From Paramecium pentaurelia (taxonomy: Eukaryota > Ciliophora > Oligohymenophorea > Peniculida > Parameciidae), in NCBI GenBank assembly GCA_905183005.1, contig CAJJDO010000150.1, positions 71,686 through 135,685 on the forward strand: a DNA stretch of 64,000 nucleotides, given 5' to 3'. Positions within the stretch are counted from its first letter, which is position 1; each line of letters opens with the position of its first letter. This document shows, piece by piece, positions 1 to 9,833 of this stretch. Made by a program: the position numbers and the translations under genes. The notes below the pieces were generated by a model. The model did not search any database. It was not told the origin of the DNA and saw nothing but the letters and a program-made list of their open reading frames with translations.

Positions 1-1289
1 GTCCAACTTTTTATAATTGCACATCAGATAATTGTCTCTTATAATATTATAGATGTAATTTAGTTTTCATCTTCAATTATTAATCAATAGCATCCTAAAT
101 TTATTATTTTCTTAATTCATTTAATCTGTGTTTTTCAGCTTCTGCCTATCTTTCAGCCTCTAATTCAGCTTCATTTTTCTTTGCTTCCTTCTTCGCACCC
201 TTTTTATTTTTCTCAGCTAATACAGCCTCTTCTGCTGCTTTTTACTATTCTTCAACTAATTAAGCTTCATGTTAGATTCTTTCAATTTCAAGATCAAAAG
301 GATCTTTTGGAGCTTCTTTGTTTATTAATGGGATTGGTTTCTTATTGGTTATCCATTCAGCATATTATTGTTGATCTATACTGAATTAACAAATTTCTTC
401 AAAGATGGTTTCATAGAATTATTTAATGGTTTCCTCTTCAGCATCTAGATCCATATCTAATATAAGTTCTTTGATAGTCAATTATCTTAATGGATCAGAT
501 GGTTAGGATGAAGCTCTTGCTTATTTAATATCATCAATAACACTTCTTTCACTGGCAGCATAATTAAGTGATTCTTCTGAATATTGACGTTTGATAGTTG
601 GTGGTGGAACAAAATCTTCCATTCTTTTTTCAAAATCATCTTAGAATTCTTCAGGTTATTCAGTTTAATTTATTTCCACAACACCCCAATTAATCACTCT
701 CTCTTTAACATGTATAATTAATTCTATCTATTCCTAAGGTACTTGAGGAAAACCTTAAACAATGAAAACCAAATCGAAATTTTTAGGATACTCTTTTTCT
801 GGAGTAACCTTTTCAGGTTCTACAATTGGTGCAACTGTTGCAGCTTCTTTAGCTCCTTTTTTAGTATCTTTCTTATCGTCTTTCTTTGGAGGAGCTGCTT
901 TTTCAGCAGCTTAAGCTTAAGCAGCTAAATATTTAGCTTTTCGAACAGCAAGGACTTGATCTTGAATAAATAACTAAAATGCTTTATTCATAACTTCAGA
1001 TGTAAGTTCTGTTGCAATTTCAGCCATGAATTTAGGATCCTAAAATATTATACTAATTTACCTTCTTCTATTTATCAGTCAAAGTGGTAGGATCTACATA
1101 TAATTGTTTTTCTTTGCAAAAAGCTAAAATTTCATCTCTTTGAATATTCTTTTAAAATGATTTGCAAGTTTTAAGCATGTTAAGTAGTTTGGTTGCTCTA
1201 GATTTGGCTGCTTCAATCCTTATACTGACACATAGATGTTTGAGAGGAGGTAAAGCATTCAAATCAATTTCCTCTTTTTTAGGTGGCAT
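1..1289 (-). CDS. Acidic, Lys/Glu-rich coiled-coil protein, possibly SPAG17/PF6-like (3' end outside window)
   Basis: Reads leftward from an ATG at 1287-1289 and is still open at base 1, so the C-terminus is missing. One 22-nt intron (1040-1061) is needed to keep frame. The N-terminus starts MPPKKEEIDL. A Lys-rich low-complexity stretch follows (APPKKDDKKDTKKG), then a more ordered segment (DLVFIVQGFPQVP), then Glu/Lys-rich helices typical of coiled coil. The order 'basic linker, FxxxxxGFP-type strand, charged helices' recalls the N-terminal part of central-pair protein SPAG17/PF6, but that is resemblance only. The gap to the next gene on the same strand is 23 bp. Sure that it is coding; unsure of identity. 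Confidence 0.7.
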
Positions 1290-1312
1290 AATTTAATTAT
1301 TTTTATATATTT

Positions 1313-2226
1313 TCACTTCTTTTTCTTAATCTCTTGTTCTTCATTGTCATGATAGAATACAATAACCCATTTGTCTTCAGCAGTATTACATATAGCTAAT
1401 CTAACAATTCTAGTGTTTTCTTGCACTTAAACTTCAGCCACTTAACCTACTCCACTGAATTAAGCAGCTAAAATATTTTAGGGATCAAGAATTTTAGCAG
1501 CATTATTAGAACGAGGTATATTCAAAGAACCTGTTTATAAGAATTTAATTCCTGCTTCCCATTTCTCAGGAAGACGATCTGCAAATTGTGGATAAGGTTC
1601 CTTTACATATAATTTTATATCTTCTGTTGTAGCAAAGAATGGACTCATATTATCTTTCATTGTTTTCTTATCTGAATGAGCATATGCATCTATAAAACGA
1701 GTAAAAAAATGGGATGCATTTTCTTTTATTTCTGCTTCCTTCTTATTTAACATCTTTTCCATCTTAAGTTACTTTTACATTTTAGATTGATATATTCCTT
1801 CAACAAATTCTCCTTCCCATCTATTACCTTCTTTATCAATAAACACTCCTTCTCCATGCATTTTATGATTTACCCATTCTCCTTCATAGGTACAACCTTC
1901 AGGAAATTAATAGAATCCAATTCCATTATGTCTATTATCTCGAAACTGTCCTCTATAAATTGCACCTGATTTATATATGTAAACACCTTCTCCACACATT
2001 TAATCATTCTCGAATTCTCCATTGTATTCTTCTTTCAAATCGTTGTCTGTAGACAATGAACCTTTTTATCATTCCTATATTTCATACTTGCTATCACTAT
2101 TCGTCCCTTACCATGTTTCACTTTCTTACCTTCTATCAATTTCCATTGACCTTCATATACTGTACCATCTTAATATTCAAATCTACCTTAACCTTCTGTC
2201 TAAATTGCAGCTTCCACTACAGCCAT
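1313..2226 (-). CDS. MORN-repeat protein fused to an NTF2-like C-terminal region
   Basis: 295 codons plus TGA after removing one 26-nt intron (2062-2087). The first half carries MORN repeats (YEGQW, YNGEFENDQMCGEGVY, YRGQF, YEGEWVNHKMHGEGVF, WEGEF), a fold that binds membranes or builds ciliary and cytoskeletal scaffolds. The frame then runs with no TGA into a helix-rich segment (HFFTRFIDAYAHSDKKTM) and a beta-rich tail (RIVRLAICNTAEDKWVIVFY) of the size and pattern of an NTF2/SnoaL-like cone fold. An internal ATG at 1760-1762 could be mistaken for the start of a separate gene, but the upstream codons are in frame and coding. The function of the fusion is unknown; a ciliary scaffold role is inference. 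Confidence 0.8.
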
Positions 2227-2353
2227 TTTATATTAACTTAAATTATAAATTAAAACCACAAATTTAAGAGACTCTTAACTAACTCATCAATATGCTCCCT
2301 CATTAAAATATATATTTAACATATTAGATACTCCTATATCTGTGTCCTCATAG
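2227..2353. other. Short intergenic stretch between divergent genes
   Basis: AT-rich gap between the start of the MORN gene (minus) and the chromodomain remnant (plus). The frame of the remnant stays open here but holds no ATG, so its original N-terminus may have lain in this region. Confidence 0.5.
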
Positions 2354-2698
2354 GAATAATATATGGTTGAAACTATAACCAAAAAAAGATTCAAGAATGG
2401 TCGTGCAGAATATGAAATAAAATGATAAGGTTATTCTGAAAATGAAAAAACATGGGAACCTATTGAGAATCAACTATCTGTTATGACTTATATGTTAGTT
2501 TTTGAATAATAATTAATAGTGATTGGCTCATATGATGAAGTTGATTCAGCAGATGAAATTATATAAATAAAAATAGATAATGATGGTTTAAATTTGTTAT
2601 TCCAAAGTCAATTGGAAATAAAAGAATAGTAGAGAACCTAAAGTATCGTGGATTAATTAAAGTTCTCTTAGAATGCATAACCCAGAGATTCTAATTGA
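2354..2698 (+). pseudogene. Chromodomain gene with a stop codon at the conserved tryptophan
   Basis: The frame reads EQYMVETITKKRF, then AEYEIK, then TGA (2423-2425), then QGYSENEKTWEPIENQ. This is a canonical chromodomain (Y-x-V-E-x-I ... Y-x-x-K-W-K-G-Y-x ... x-T-W-E-P) in which the aromatic-cage Trp of 'KWKGY' is replaced by the only stop codon of this code. No ATG precedes the EQY residues in frame; the first ATG is 2363-2365, inside the domain. Downstream the frame stays open to TGA at 2696-2698. An in-frame 30-nt GT...AG segment (about 2399-2428) would remove the stop but also delete the domain core, so I do not favour it. Options: pseudogene, sequencing error (TGG to TGA), or a rare readthrough. 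See findings. Confidence 0.55.
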
Positions 2699-2989
2699 TT
2701 TTTTATTGAAGAAGATTAAATGGCCAAAAAGTAAATGAATATATTGTATATTATATATATAAATATATGTATATAAATAAATAAAAATGTAAATTATGGA
2801 AAGTGATTACAAGATAGATTTCATTACTGAATCTTAAATGAAAAGAGCATATGAATAATTTAATCTATACTATACAATACCGTAATTCTTTGATTACTCT
2901 TATTTTCTATCGATTATCTATCCAACATATTTAATTATTTATAAAAATTTTGTAAAACAAGAATTAAGTTTTCAGCATATATATTTTCA
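2699..2989. other. Intergenic, AT-rich
   Basis: TA-rich DNA with no frame that looks coding. A plus-strand open frame from about 2797 overlaps the antisense HTH gene, has no recognisable motif and is treated as a shadow. Confidence 0.5.
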
Positions 2990-3415
2990 TCACAAAATGT
3001 AATCTTATTGATGCACAACTTCATTTCCAATTATGTTAATGATTTATAATCTTGAAATTCTTTATCCATATTTTTCAGTATATCCACACATTCTCTCACC
3101 ACATTTTCTTTTTGCTTTTCTCTTCTATCTCTGGTGAAATATTATAGTCTTAGCTGTTGCGTATTTAATACCCAATATTAAGGCTGCCTAAACAACTCAT
3201 AAACTTTTCTATTATACATCTTTTATTTTCATCCCCTACTTTTACACCATACAATAGAGTTATTGTTTAGTGCTTAATTTAATCTTCATATACTTTTTCC
3301 CTTTTTCTTCAAATATTTTGTGACATTGTGTATTTTTCATATCACTCTAAGATTTCTTTAAATCGTTCTAGAACTCTGAAACTAATCTACTGTCCATTTG
3401 CTACAATTAAGTCAT
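2990..3415 (-). CDS. Small helix-turn-helix protein, paralogue of the gene at 23.6 kb
   Basis: 124 codons plus TGA once two introns (3273-3293, 21 nt; 3188-3217, 30 nt) are removed. The core reads GMKIKD, intron, AALILGIKYATAKTIIFHQR. The pattern 'L-x-x-x-V-x-x-x-G-x-x-I-K-x-A-A-x-x-L-x-I-x-Y-x-T-A-K-T-I' is a homeodomain-like HTH of the kind found at the N-terminus of Tc1/mariner or Pipsqueak-type DNA-binding proteins. A basic stretch follows (KRKAKRK). The 23.6 kb gene has the same core with an intron at the same place (after KIKE/KIKD). A sequence-specific DNA-binding role, or descent from a transposase domain, is inference. Two in-frame ATGs lie close together; the first (3413-3415) is used. 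Confidence 0.65.
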
Positions 3416-4262
3416 CTATTCTTAATTTGCGTAAAATAAATTATTGACAACCTTTCGATCTCATAAATCGAATTTAAATTAGCAGATAAATTTGGAATCA
3501 TCATTTTTTCTTAGTTTACTCCATAGTGAAAACAAATGAGTAATATACAATTTCAATAAATTAAGTAAACACTCTTTTAATCTATATACTATATTAGACA
3601 ACGCTAGTAAATTAGATAAATGATTGATAAATTTCTAAATTCTCTACTGGACCCATTTGATTTTTGAAGTCAAATACAGTACTTTCAACTTGCAATCAAT
3701 ACAAAATAAAAGAGTATCTAATCAGAATAACTTTTTATCTATGTATTTGACTTATATGTTGGGTAATATATATTTTCTACATCATCAATCATTGTTAAAT
3801 ATTTAAAATTTTCGAAATTTTAAGTGAATCCATTTAAGTGTTCATTTAATTCAGAATGATTCAGAAAGAAACAGAAGTATGACTTAAACCAACTTTAGAA
3901 TCTATTTAGCCAAATATTCTTAACATTATTATTAAATTATACATATATATTATATTCAAATTTAATTTATTATTTAATAAATAAATTAAAAGAATATTAT
4001 TTACTTAGGCTTTAAATTATTAATTTAATTTTAATCAAGATCATCTCTGAATTAGAATCTAAATACATAATACTTGATATATTTTTGATTCTACTTATAT
4101 ATACTTAAGTTTTTCAAATATCTGAATACATTTCAATTATTCATGTTCTGTATTTACATTCTAATTAAAATCTATAAAATATCAACATAAAAAATATCAT
4201 TTAATTAGTATAGTCTTATTTTTATATTAAATACATTATAAATTTTATTTAAATAATTTAAA
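3416..4262. other. Intergenic with unresolved minus-strand open frames
   Basis: Two overlapping minus-strand frames of 66-75 codons (about 3480-3710) lack any TGA and have a fairly natural composition (e.g. VESTVFDFKNQMGPVENLE), but I found no start or intron that joins them cleanly. The rest (3880-4262) is plain AT-rich DNA. Either a decayed gene or chance open frames. Confidence 0.3.
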
Positions 4263-4723
4263 ATGAAGATGAAATAATTTCTTGAGTGTGAATATGCACT
4301 ATCAAATCGCATCAAATGTGCAACTTGTCATGTTGTCATATTTAAGAATGAATTAAAGATTGGACATATATTCTTAAGAAAAGATGAAGGTATAAATTCA
4401 ATTTCAATTATAATTAGGTCAATAATTTGATAAGAAGGTTTGGTATCATCTTCATTGTATTAAAAAATGGCCAACTGGAGAAAGGGGTTAAGAATTACCT
4501 CTCTTTAGATTGCAAACACTTAAAGCAGAAGATCAATAGAAAATTAAAGAATTATACAGGTCCTTATAAGATAAACCAAAAAGTAATTTTCATTTACTAA
4601 TTAAAAGATAAAAAGGAAATCAAAATCTTATCTAAGTAAGAATAATATGAAAAGTATGTGACTGTAAAGAATTTAAATGATCCAGGTTAAATTGAAGAAG
4701 ATGATGATTGTATAATGCTTTGA
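4263..4723 (+). CDS. Small protein with a PARP-type (zf-PARP) zinc finger
   Basis: 135 codons plus TGA with two introns (4390-4417, 28 nt; 4583-4607, 25 nt). The N-terminal half matches the zf-PARP DNA-nick sensor layout: ECEYALSNRIKCATCHVVI gives the first Cys pair, followed by GHIFLRK and, across the first intron, KVWYHLHC with the His-Cys pair. Trp-Tyr-His before the last Cys is typical of PARP1 and DNA ligase III fingers. No catalytic PARP domain follows; the protein ends in a charged tail (IEEDDDCIML). It is therefore a stand-alone finger, probably a DNA-break or chromatin-binding accessory protein. Confidence 0.8.
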
Positions 4724-5119
4724 TACAAATATTTTCAGGATTTTATTATTATTATTATAAATTTAATAATGAAAATTAATTCATTATATGATTACATAAA
4801 TTATATATATTATAAATGTAATTGAATCAATTATTGATATATTAAGAATTCTATATTCATTAGAATATTAATGGCCACATGGATATTTATAAGATTCCAA
4901 TATTATAATAATTATATATTTTAAATCTAAAGATTGAATAAATATTAGAATACTCAATTAGTTTGTAAATTAATTCTAGAATTTTTCTTCTTAATATTAC
5001 TATTTGTAATAATAAAAAAAAGAGATTTAATTTTATTCATAAATTAATTAAACTTAAATCTCTTTAATTTAAAAGGAAATAAAAAAAATTAAATAATAGG
5101 AAAATATACATAAAATACA
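4724..5119. other. Intergenic, AT-rich
   Basis: Nearly pure A/T sequence between convergent genes; no coding frame or repeat worth naming was seen. Confidence 0.6.
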
Positions 5120-6835
5120 TCAAATTACAAAAAATAAGTTAATTTTCTTCATCAATTATTTATCCCATTTTTCCAATAATTTTAAGAATTCTCTACATTT
5201 TTCTTAAACTAAAATATCCTAACACATAGTTCCTATTCCTAATGTATTCAAATCATAATTGGATTCTGTAAATAACTTTGAAATTATATATATATATATT
5301 TTTATACTTTAAAAAACTCTTTAAATTAATGTTCTGTCTTTAAGCAATCTAAAAGTGTCTCATACATTTATAATAACTATAAGTCTTCCATACTTTTTTA
5401 TAATTTCATCATTGCCAAAATATTTAGTAATTATGCATATTGTTATTCAGTAAATAATTCCTTAATTTTCATTCTTCTATACCCTTTGAATTATAAAGTT
5501 TGAGGCTACATAATATTAATATAATTATTATACTAAATTTCCAATAATTGAAGATGTATACTTTTAGAGTATGGATCTAACTTATAATTCATTAATATGA
5601 GATACTTAAATGAGATTGATTAAATTTTAAAAGAAATCAATATCATTTTCATTGTTAATAAATAATGATTATTCTGTTTTAGATTCTATTATTTTTCCAG
5701 CATTTACATCACATAAGATATCCCACCATTCTCTACGATATTCAAAAATTGGATTAGAAACAATAGATATCCAACAATTTTATTATTCCCATCCTTTATC
5801 AAGTAAAGATTTGTAACCTTGAATATTCTAAATAATATTTAAAGGTGAAACAAGGAAACATAAGCTTAAAACAAGGTTACAAACATTAAAGTACTTTTGA
5901 TATAAAGTCACTTTTTACCATATTATCTCCAATATATTTTTCTTAATTGCTGCATTCATGACAAAGGAATATGATTCTCTTTTATTATAAAAGAGCCCTA
6001 TAAAGTATTCGAACTTTCATATTGAACTTTTCAAATAGATTTAGTAATGAGGCATTGATTGTTAATCCATCTGCTCTTTTAGGATATAAATTGCCTAATT
6101 CTTTGGAAGAGTAATCTAAAAGAGAATGAGAAAACTTATAATATGCTAAATCACTTGATAATTCATTAAATCCATTTTCTAATATTTTTTCAATAATTTA
6201 TGGATTACTATCAGCATCATTTATCCAATGATCAAGACCAACTTATTCAAAATATTCTTCTAAACATTTTTCAATTTTCTAATCACATATACCTAAAAAA
6301 AGTAAATCTGATGAACAAACAGCAATTGATCTAATCAAAGATCCTCTTTTAATTGTAGAATCCTTTTTATTTCTTAAACATGCTAGATAATAATTTTATG
6401 TAAATTTTCCTTTGATTCCATATATTAAATCAGGATTCAAAGTAATTGATACAAAATCATGTGAAATCACTTAGATTTAAACATTAAATAAATTAATATC
6501 TAACCATTCAGATTCTTTTTCTCCTCTAATTTTAATTACATTTTCATCCGAATAACTTAATGTTTGATTTGTACTCTACAATAATGGTTTCCATTAATAA
6601 TCAAAATGATATGTCTATACTTATCCAGGAATGAATCTAATATTTCCAATTCTAAAAAAGAATTTATCTTATTTTATTTTATGAACTCCATCAGGTATCA
6701 TGTATGATGCTAATTCATGAAATCCTGAATCGCCTGTTTATGGATAAGATGCAGTTATTACACATCCTATTAGATAAGAATGAATGTGTTACCTTTGACT
6801 AAATCAAATTCAGCAGCATATAAAGCTTTAATCAT
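5120..6835 (-). CDS. DENN-domain protein (AVL9/DENND11-like)
   Basis: 536 codons plus TGA after removing four introns (6767-6792, 5894-5918, 5461-5482, 5276-5307). The N-terminus (MIKALYAAEFDLVKGCVITA, then SYPQTGD) looks like the uDENN strand that opens AVL9, DENND6 and DENND11-type proteins. The middle carries NMKVRILYRALLQQKRIIFL, the typical DENN helix-strand 'ILxLYRALLxxKRIL'. VSNPIFEYRREWWDI is a late DENN element. DENN proteins exchange nucleotide on Rab GTPases in membrane traffic. A Rab gene lies 49 bp upstream on the same strand; the pairing may be chance. The exact DENN subfamily is uncertain. Confidence 0.75.
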
Positions 6836-6884
6836 AAAAAAGGTAATTAATTATAAAATACAATTGTAATTGCAAATGTCAAAA

Positions 6885-7662
6885 TCAACAACATTATTTC
6901 TTTTCATGTTTATTTTCTTAAGTGTGATTGGATTACAATTAAATTGGTTTTTAAGATAATGATGTCACCTCTGAAATTGGTTAATCACTTCTACTTGTAT
7001 TCTATTTCGAACTTGCTGGAGTTTTTTTAGTAGTTTTTATAGAATTTTTAAATGAATCACTAGTAAACATTCTCATTATCACTAATTTTACAGCTTCTAC
7101 AAATGCCTTATATATTTATTTTGGATATATATACTTTTTCTACATTCTCTCCAGTCTTTGCAGATGTTTCAAAAAACAAACTAAAATTGTTTGCGTTCAT
7201 AAATTTTTCAGCTTCTTCCTTCTAAACATTACGTTCCATATCTGATTTATTTCCTACAAGAATTTTCACAATTTCTTCATGTGCACTCTCATGTAATTCT
7301 GTTAACCAATCTTATAACTTCTCAAATGAATCTCTTTAATTGATACTATATAACACAAACACAGCTGCTGCACCACGATAAAAACTCTTAATCATACTTC
7401 TAAACTATTCTTATCCTGCCTAATCAATCACATAAAACTTATACAGTATCCCATATTTATAACTCCACTCTACGTTTATCAACTACTACCAATTTCTTAA
7501 TAAATTCCACTCCAATTGTTGCTCTATTCATACCCTCTATAAATTGGCCTTCCGAATATTATTTAACAAAACTACTCTTGCCAACAGCTAAGTCTGACAT
7601 ATCCTATTACATTGATCTCCAACTACGATAAACTTGAACATAGGCACACTATCCTTATTCAT
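6885..7662 (-). CDS. Rab-family small GTPase
   Basis: 233 codons plus TGA with three introns (7588-7610, 7420-7444, 7107-7134). All G boxes are visible: G1 GDQSVGKSS (split by intron 1), G2 ATIGVEF, G3 WDTAGQEQF (split by intron 2), G4 NKSD, G5 ETSAKTG. The FRSMIKSFYRGAAA segment matches RabF motifs. The C-terminus ends KQCC, a double-cysteine geranylgeranylation signal, so the protein should cycle on membranes. General appearance is Rab2/4/14-like but I do not assign a subfamily. The Ser/Thr-rich linker before the CC tail is long. Confidence 0.93.
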
Positions 7663-7968
7663 TCCTATAATTTCTATAAATTATTAGATTTATTATCTTA
7701 ATTAACTTAACCTTAGTAATTCTATTTTATTGTATATACAAACATTCCATATCTTTAATATTATGAATATAAGATATCAATTATCTTACATAAAATACTA
7801 CTTACATAATAAATGTAATATTATTCATTTTCTCAAAAATATATTAGTATCAATACATGTTAATTCAATTGAAAAATAAACCTTTATTTAAGATGAGAAT
7901 ATGTATCTCATTTAATGTATTTTTATAATTCAATATATAACAAAAATAATAGATAAAAAACACTTATA
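7663..7968. other. Intergenic, AT-rich
   Basis: About 300 bp between two minus-strand genes with no coding signal; it presumably holds the Rab promoter and the 3' end of nothing else visible. Confidence 0.6.
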
Positions 7969-9001
7969 TCAATTAAATTTTTATAGATTTCTATAAAAAG
8001 GATACTTTATGTGAAAATCTTTTGTTAATTCTTCTACTTTTTATAGACAATTCAAATAATCAATTAATTCAAGTTATCCAATTCTTAAGAGATTGCTTTA
8101 CTAAATTAATAAAATTAATATATTACTGTCTAAAATAATTAAATCTTTATCTTTTCTATTAAATGTGACATATGTATTTATATATAATGTTAAATTGTAT
8201 ATCCTAAAATACTAGCAGCCAAAAGCATTTAATTGTATTGTGTTAATTAGTAATCATGATAACACATTTTTAGTATATAATTAGAAGTTTCTTGAATCAT
8301 TAAGACATATTTACTAATATAGAAAAATTTTAATACTTTTAGGATTAACCAAACAATTAATAACTGAGATATTATAGACAATCATTAACTGTAGGAAAAT
8401 TAATATCATAATTTAGAGTTTCTAATATAAATTATTCAAATTCTTTTATTTAATAGGATGAAAATTTATTATGAGAAAATTTTTTTGTTATTGTTTTAAT
8501 TCCAAAAGATTAGATATCTTCAATTTTAGAGGCTATAAAAATACAACTTACACCTATCAAATGAATGTCTTAATCAGTGTAATTATAAGTATTCTTAAGG
8601 AATGCATCCATCAAATTTACAGCTCTAAAAAATGAATTATCATTTATAGAGTTTGTAGCAGCAAATACTTCAATCATCCAATCAACCATGATACCTCGAA
8701 CCCATTCGCTAATTTGGTGATTGAGTAAAAAATTACTCAAATCTATTTAATCATTTATTAAAGAGTCAAAGAATTCCTTATTGTAACAATTATTATAATC
8801 CTCTATTCTTTTAGTCTAAGGATCTAGTAACATTTCTTAAAAGTATGTTTCTACTTAAAATTTATTTGCTAAATCTAATAATTCTAGTATTTCAATAACA
8901 ATATGTTCCTAGAGATTTGTATTAATAGAGGAATGTTTTAGGTATAATTATTGAGTTTAGATTTGATTCTTTAATTCTCTTGATTATTTTCTGGTGAGCA
9001 T
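7969..9001 (-). CDS. Cyclin (A/B-type cyclin box)
   Basis: 327 codons plus TGA, introns 8314-8336 (23 nt) and 8101-8126 (26 nt). The cyclin box starts ISEWVRGIMVDWMIEVF, the classical 'MR-I-L-V-D-W-L-x-E-V' of mitotic cyclins, and continues FFRAVNLMDAFL and IHLIGVSCIFIASKIED (helix 3 with the conserved 'A-S-K-x-E-D/E'). The second fold includes QYNQMLLAASILGYTIQ. No destruction box is obvious in the N-terminal 80 residues, so timing of turnover is unclear. It should activate a cyclin-dependent kinase; Paramecium has many cyclins and I cannot say which one this is. Confidence 0.88.
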
Positions 9002-9194
9002 GATATGATATTATAATTCAACCAATTTCAATATTTTTGTATAATAAGCATCTTATTTGTATATCACTTTAAATTTAGTGAGAAAATCACTAAAAAAATC
9101 AATTTTATATAAAATAATAGAACTTTTTAAATAATAATTTTTTATAAATTAATAAGTAATTTGATTCCATAAAGGGATTTTATTAATAAAATAA

Positions 9195-9800
9195 ATGAAC
9201 TAAATTCTTCCAAACATAAACTCTAAGACTAATGCATTATTACAATTAATATTTCTAACTACAGCAGGTCTATTATTGTGTATATTGTTATTTTCAACCT
9301 ATAGGGAAGAAGAAATACACTATAATGGAGAATTATTAAAATGTAAGTTAAAGTATGATGCTAAAATGAAATGTTAATTAAATAATAGAACATTGAATAA
9401 TAATAAAATTACAAAAGAAGATTGTCAATTAGAATATATATGCAATTCAATTTTAGCAACATATCCAATAACAATTATAGATGGAGTATTGATTATTGTG
9501 ACAATAGTAATGAGTTTAATGAAACATTCAAATTTACCAAGGAACATTACTACATTTAATTTTGTTTCATTTATTTCTATATTATTGAGTGCCTCTACAT
9601 TATTTATAATGTCAATAATCTTGATGACTGGAGCTTAAAATGAAAACCTTAGTATTTGGATATTAGTAATATAATTACTCATATCTTTAATTCTATTTAC
9701 AAGTCTCATATTTATTAAAAAAGAATAAGAATTTTCAAATTTAATTAAAAAATAAGAAGAAATGAATGGAACAGAAATACATTAATATGTGATAAATTGA
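9195..9800 (+). CDS. Small membrane protein with about four transmembrane segments
   Basis: 201 codons plus TGA, no intron. Hydrophobic stretches are near residues 17-35 (LIFLTTAGLLLCILLF), 88-106 (ITIIDGVLIIVTIVM), 120-145 (FISILLSASTLFIMSIILM) and 155-172 (IWILVIQLLISLILFTSLIF). The loop between the first two carries four Cys (LKCKLKY, MKCQL, EDCQL, YICNS), likely disulphide-bonded outside the cell or in the ER lumen, a tetraspan-like plan. No family recognised. It stands head-to-head with the cyclin gene (193 bp apart). Confidence 0.7.
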
Positions 9801-9833
9801 TTTTATTATTTTTTTTATATTATTATTATTGTT

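Noticed and set aside
1535..1762. Separate short gene starting at the ATG at 1760-1762
   Set aside because: The codons upstream are in the same frame and coding (MORN part) with no TGA between, so this is the C-terminal part of one gene.
2399..2428. A 30-nt intron that would remove the TGA in the chromodomain
   Set aside because: The donor GTCGTG is atypical for this genome and splicing would delete the central strand of the domain; kept only as an alternative.
3001..3350. Plus-strand hydrophobic frames suggesting a membrane protein
   Set aside because: They contain several TGAs without splice sense, while the minus strand gives a spliced HTH protein matching the 23.6 kb paralogue.
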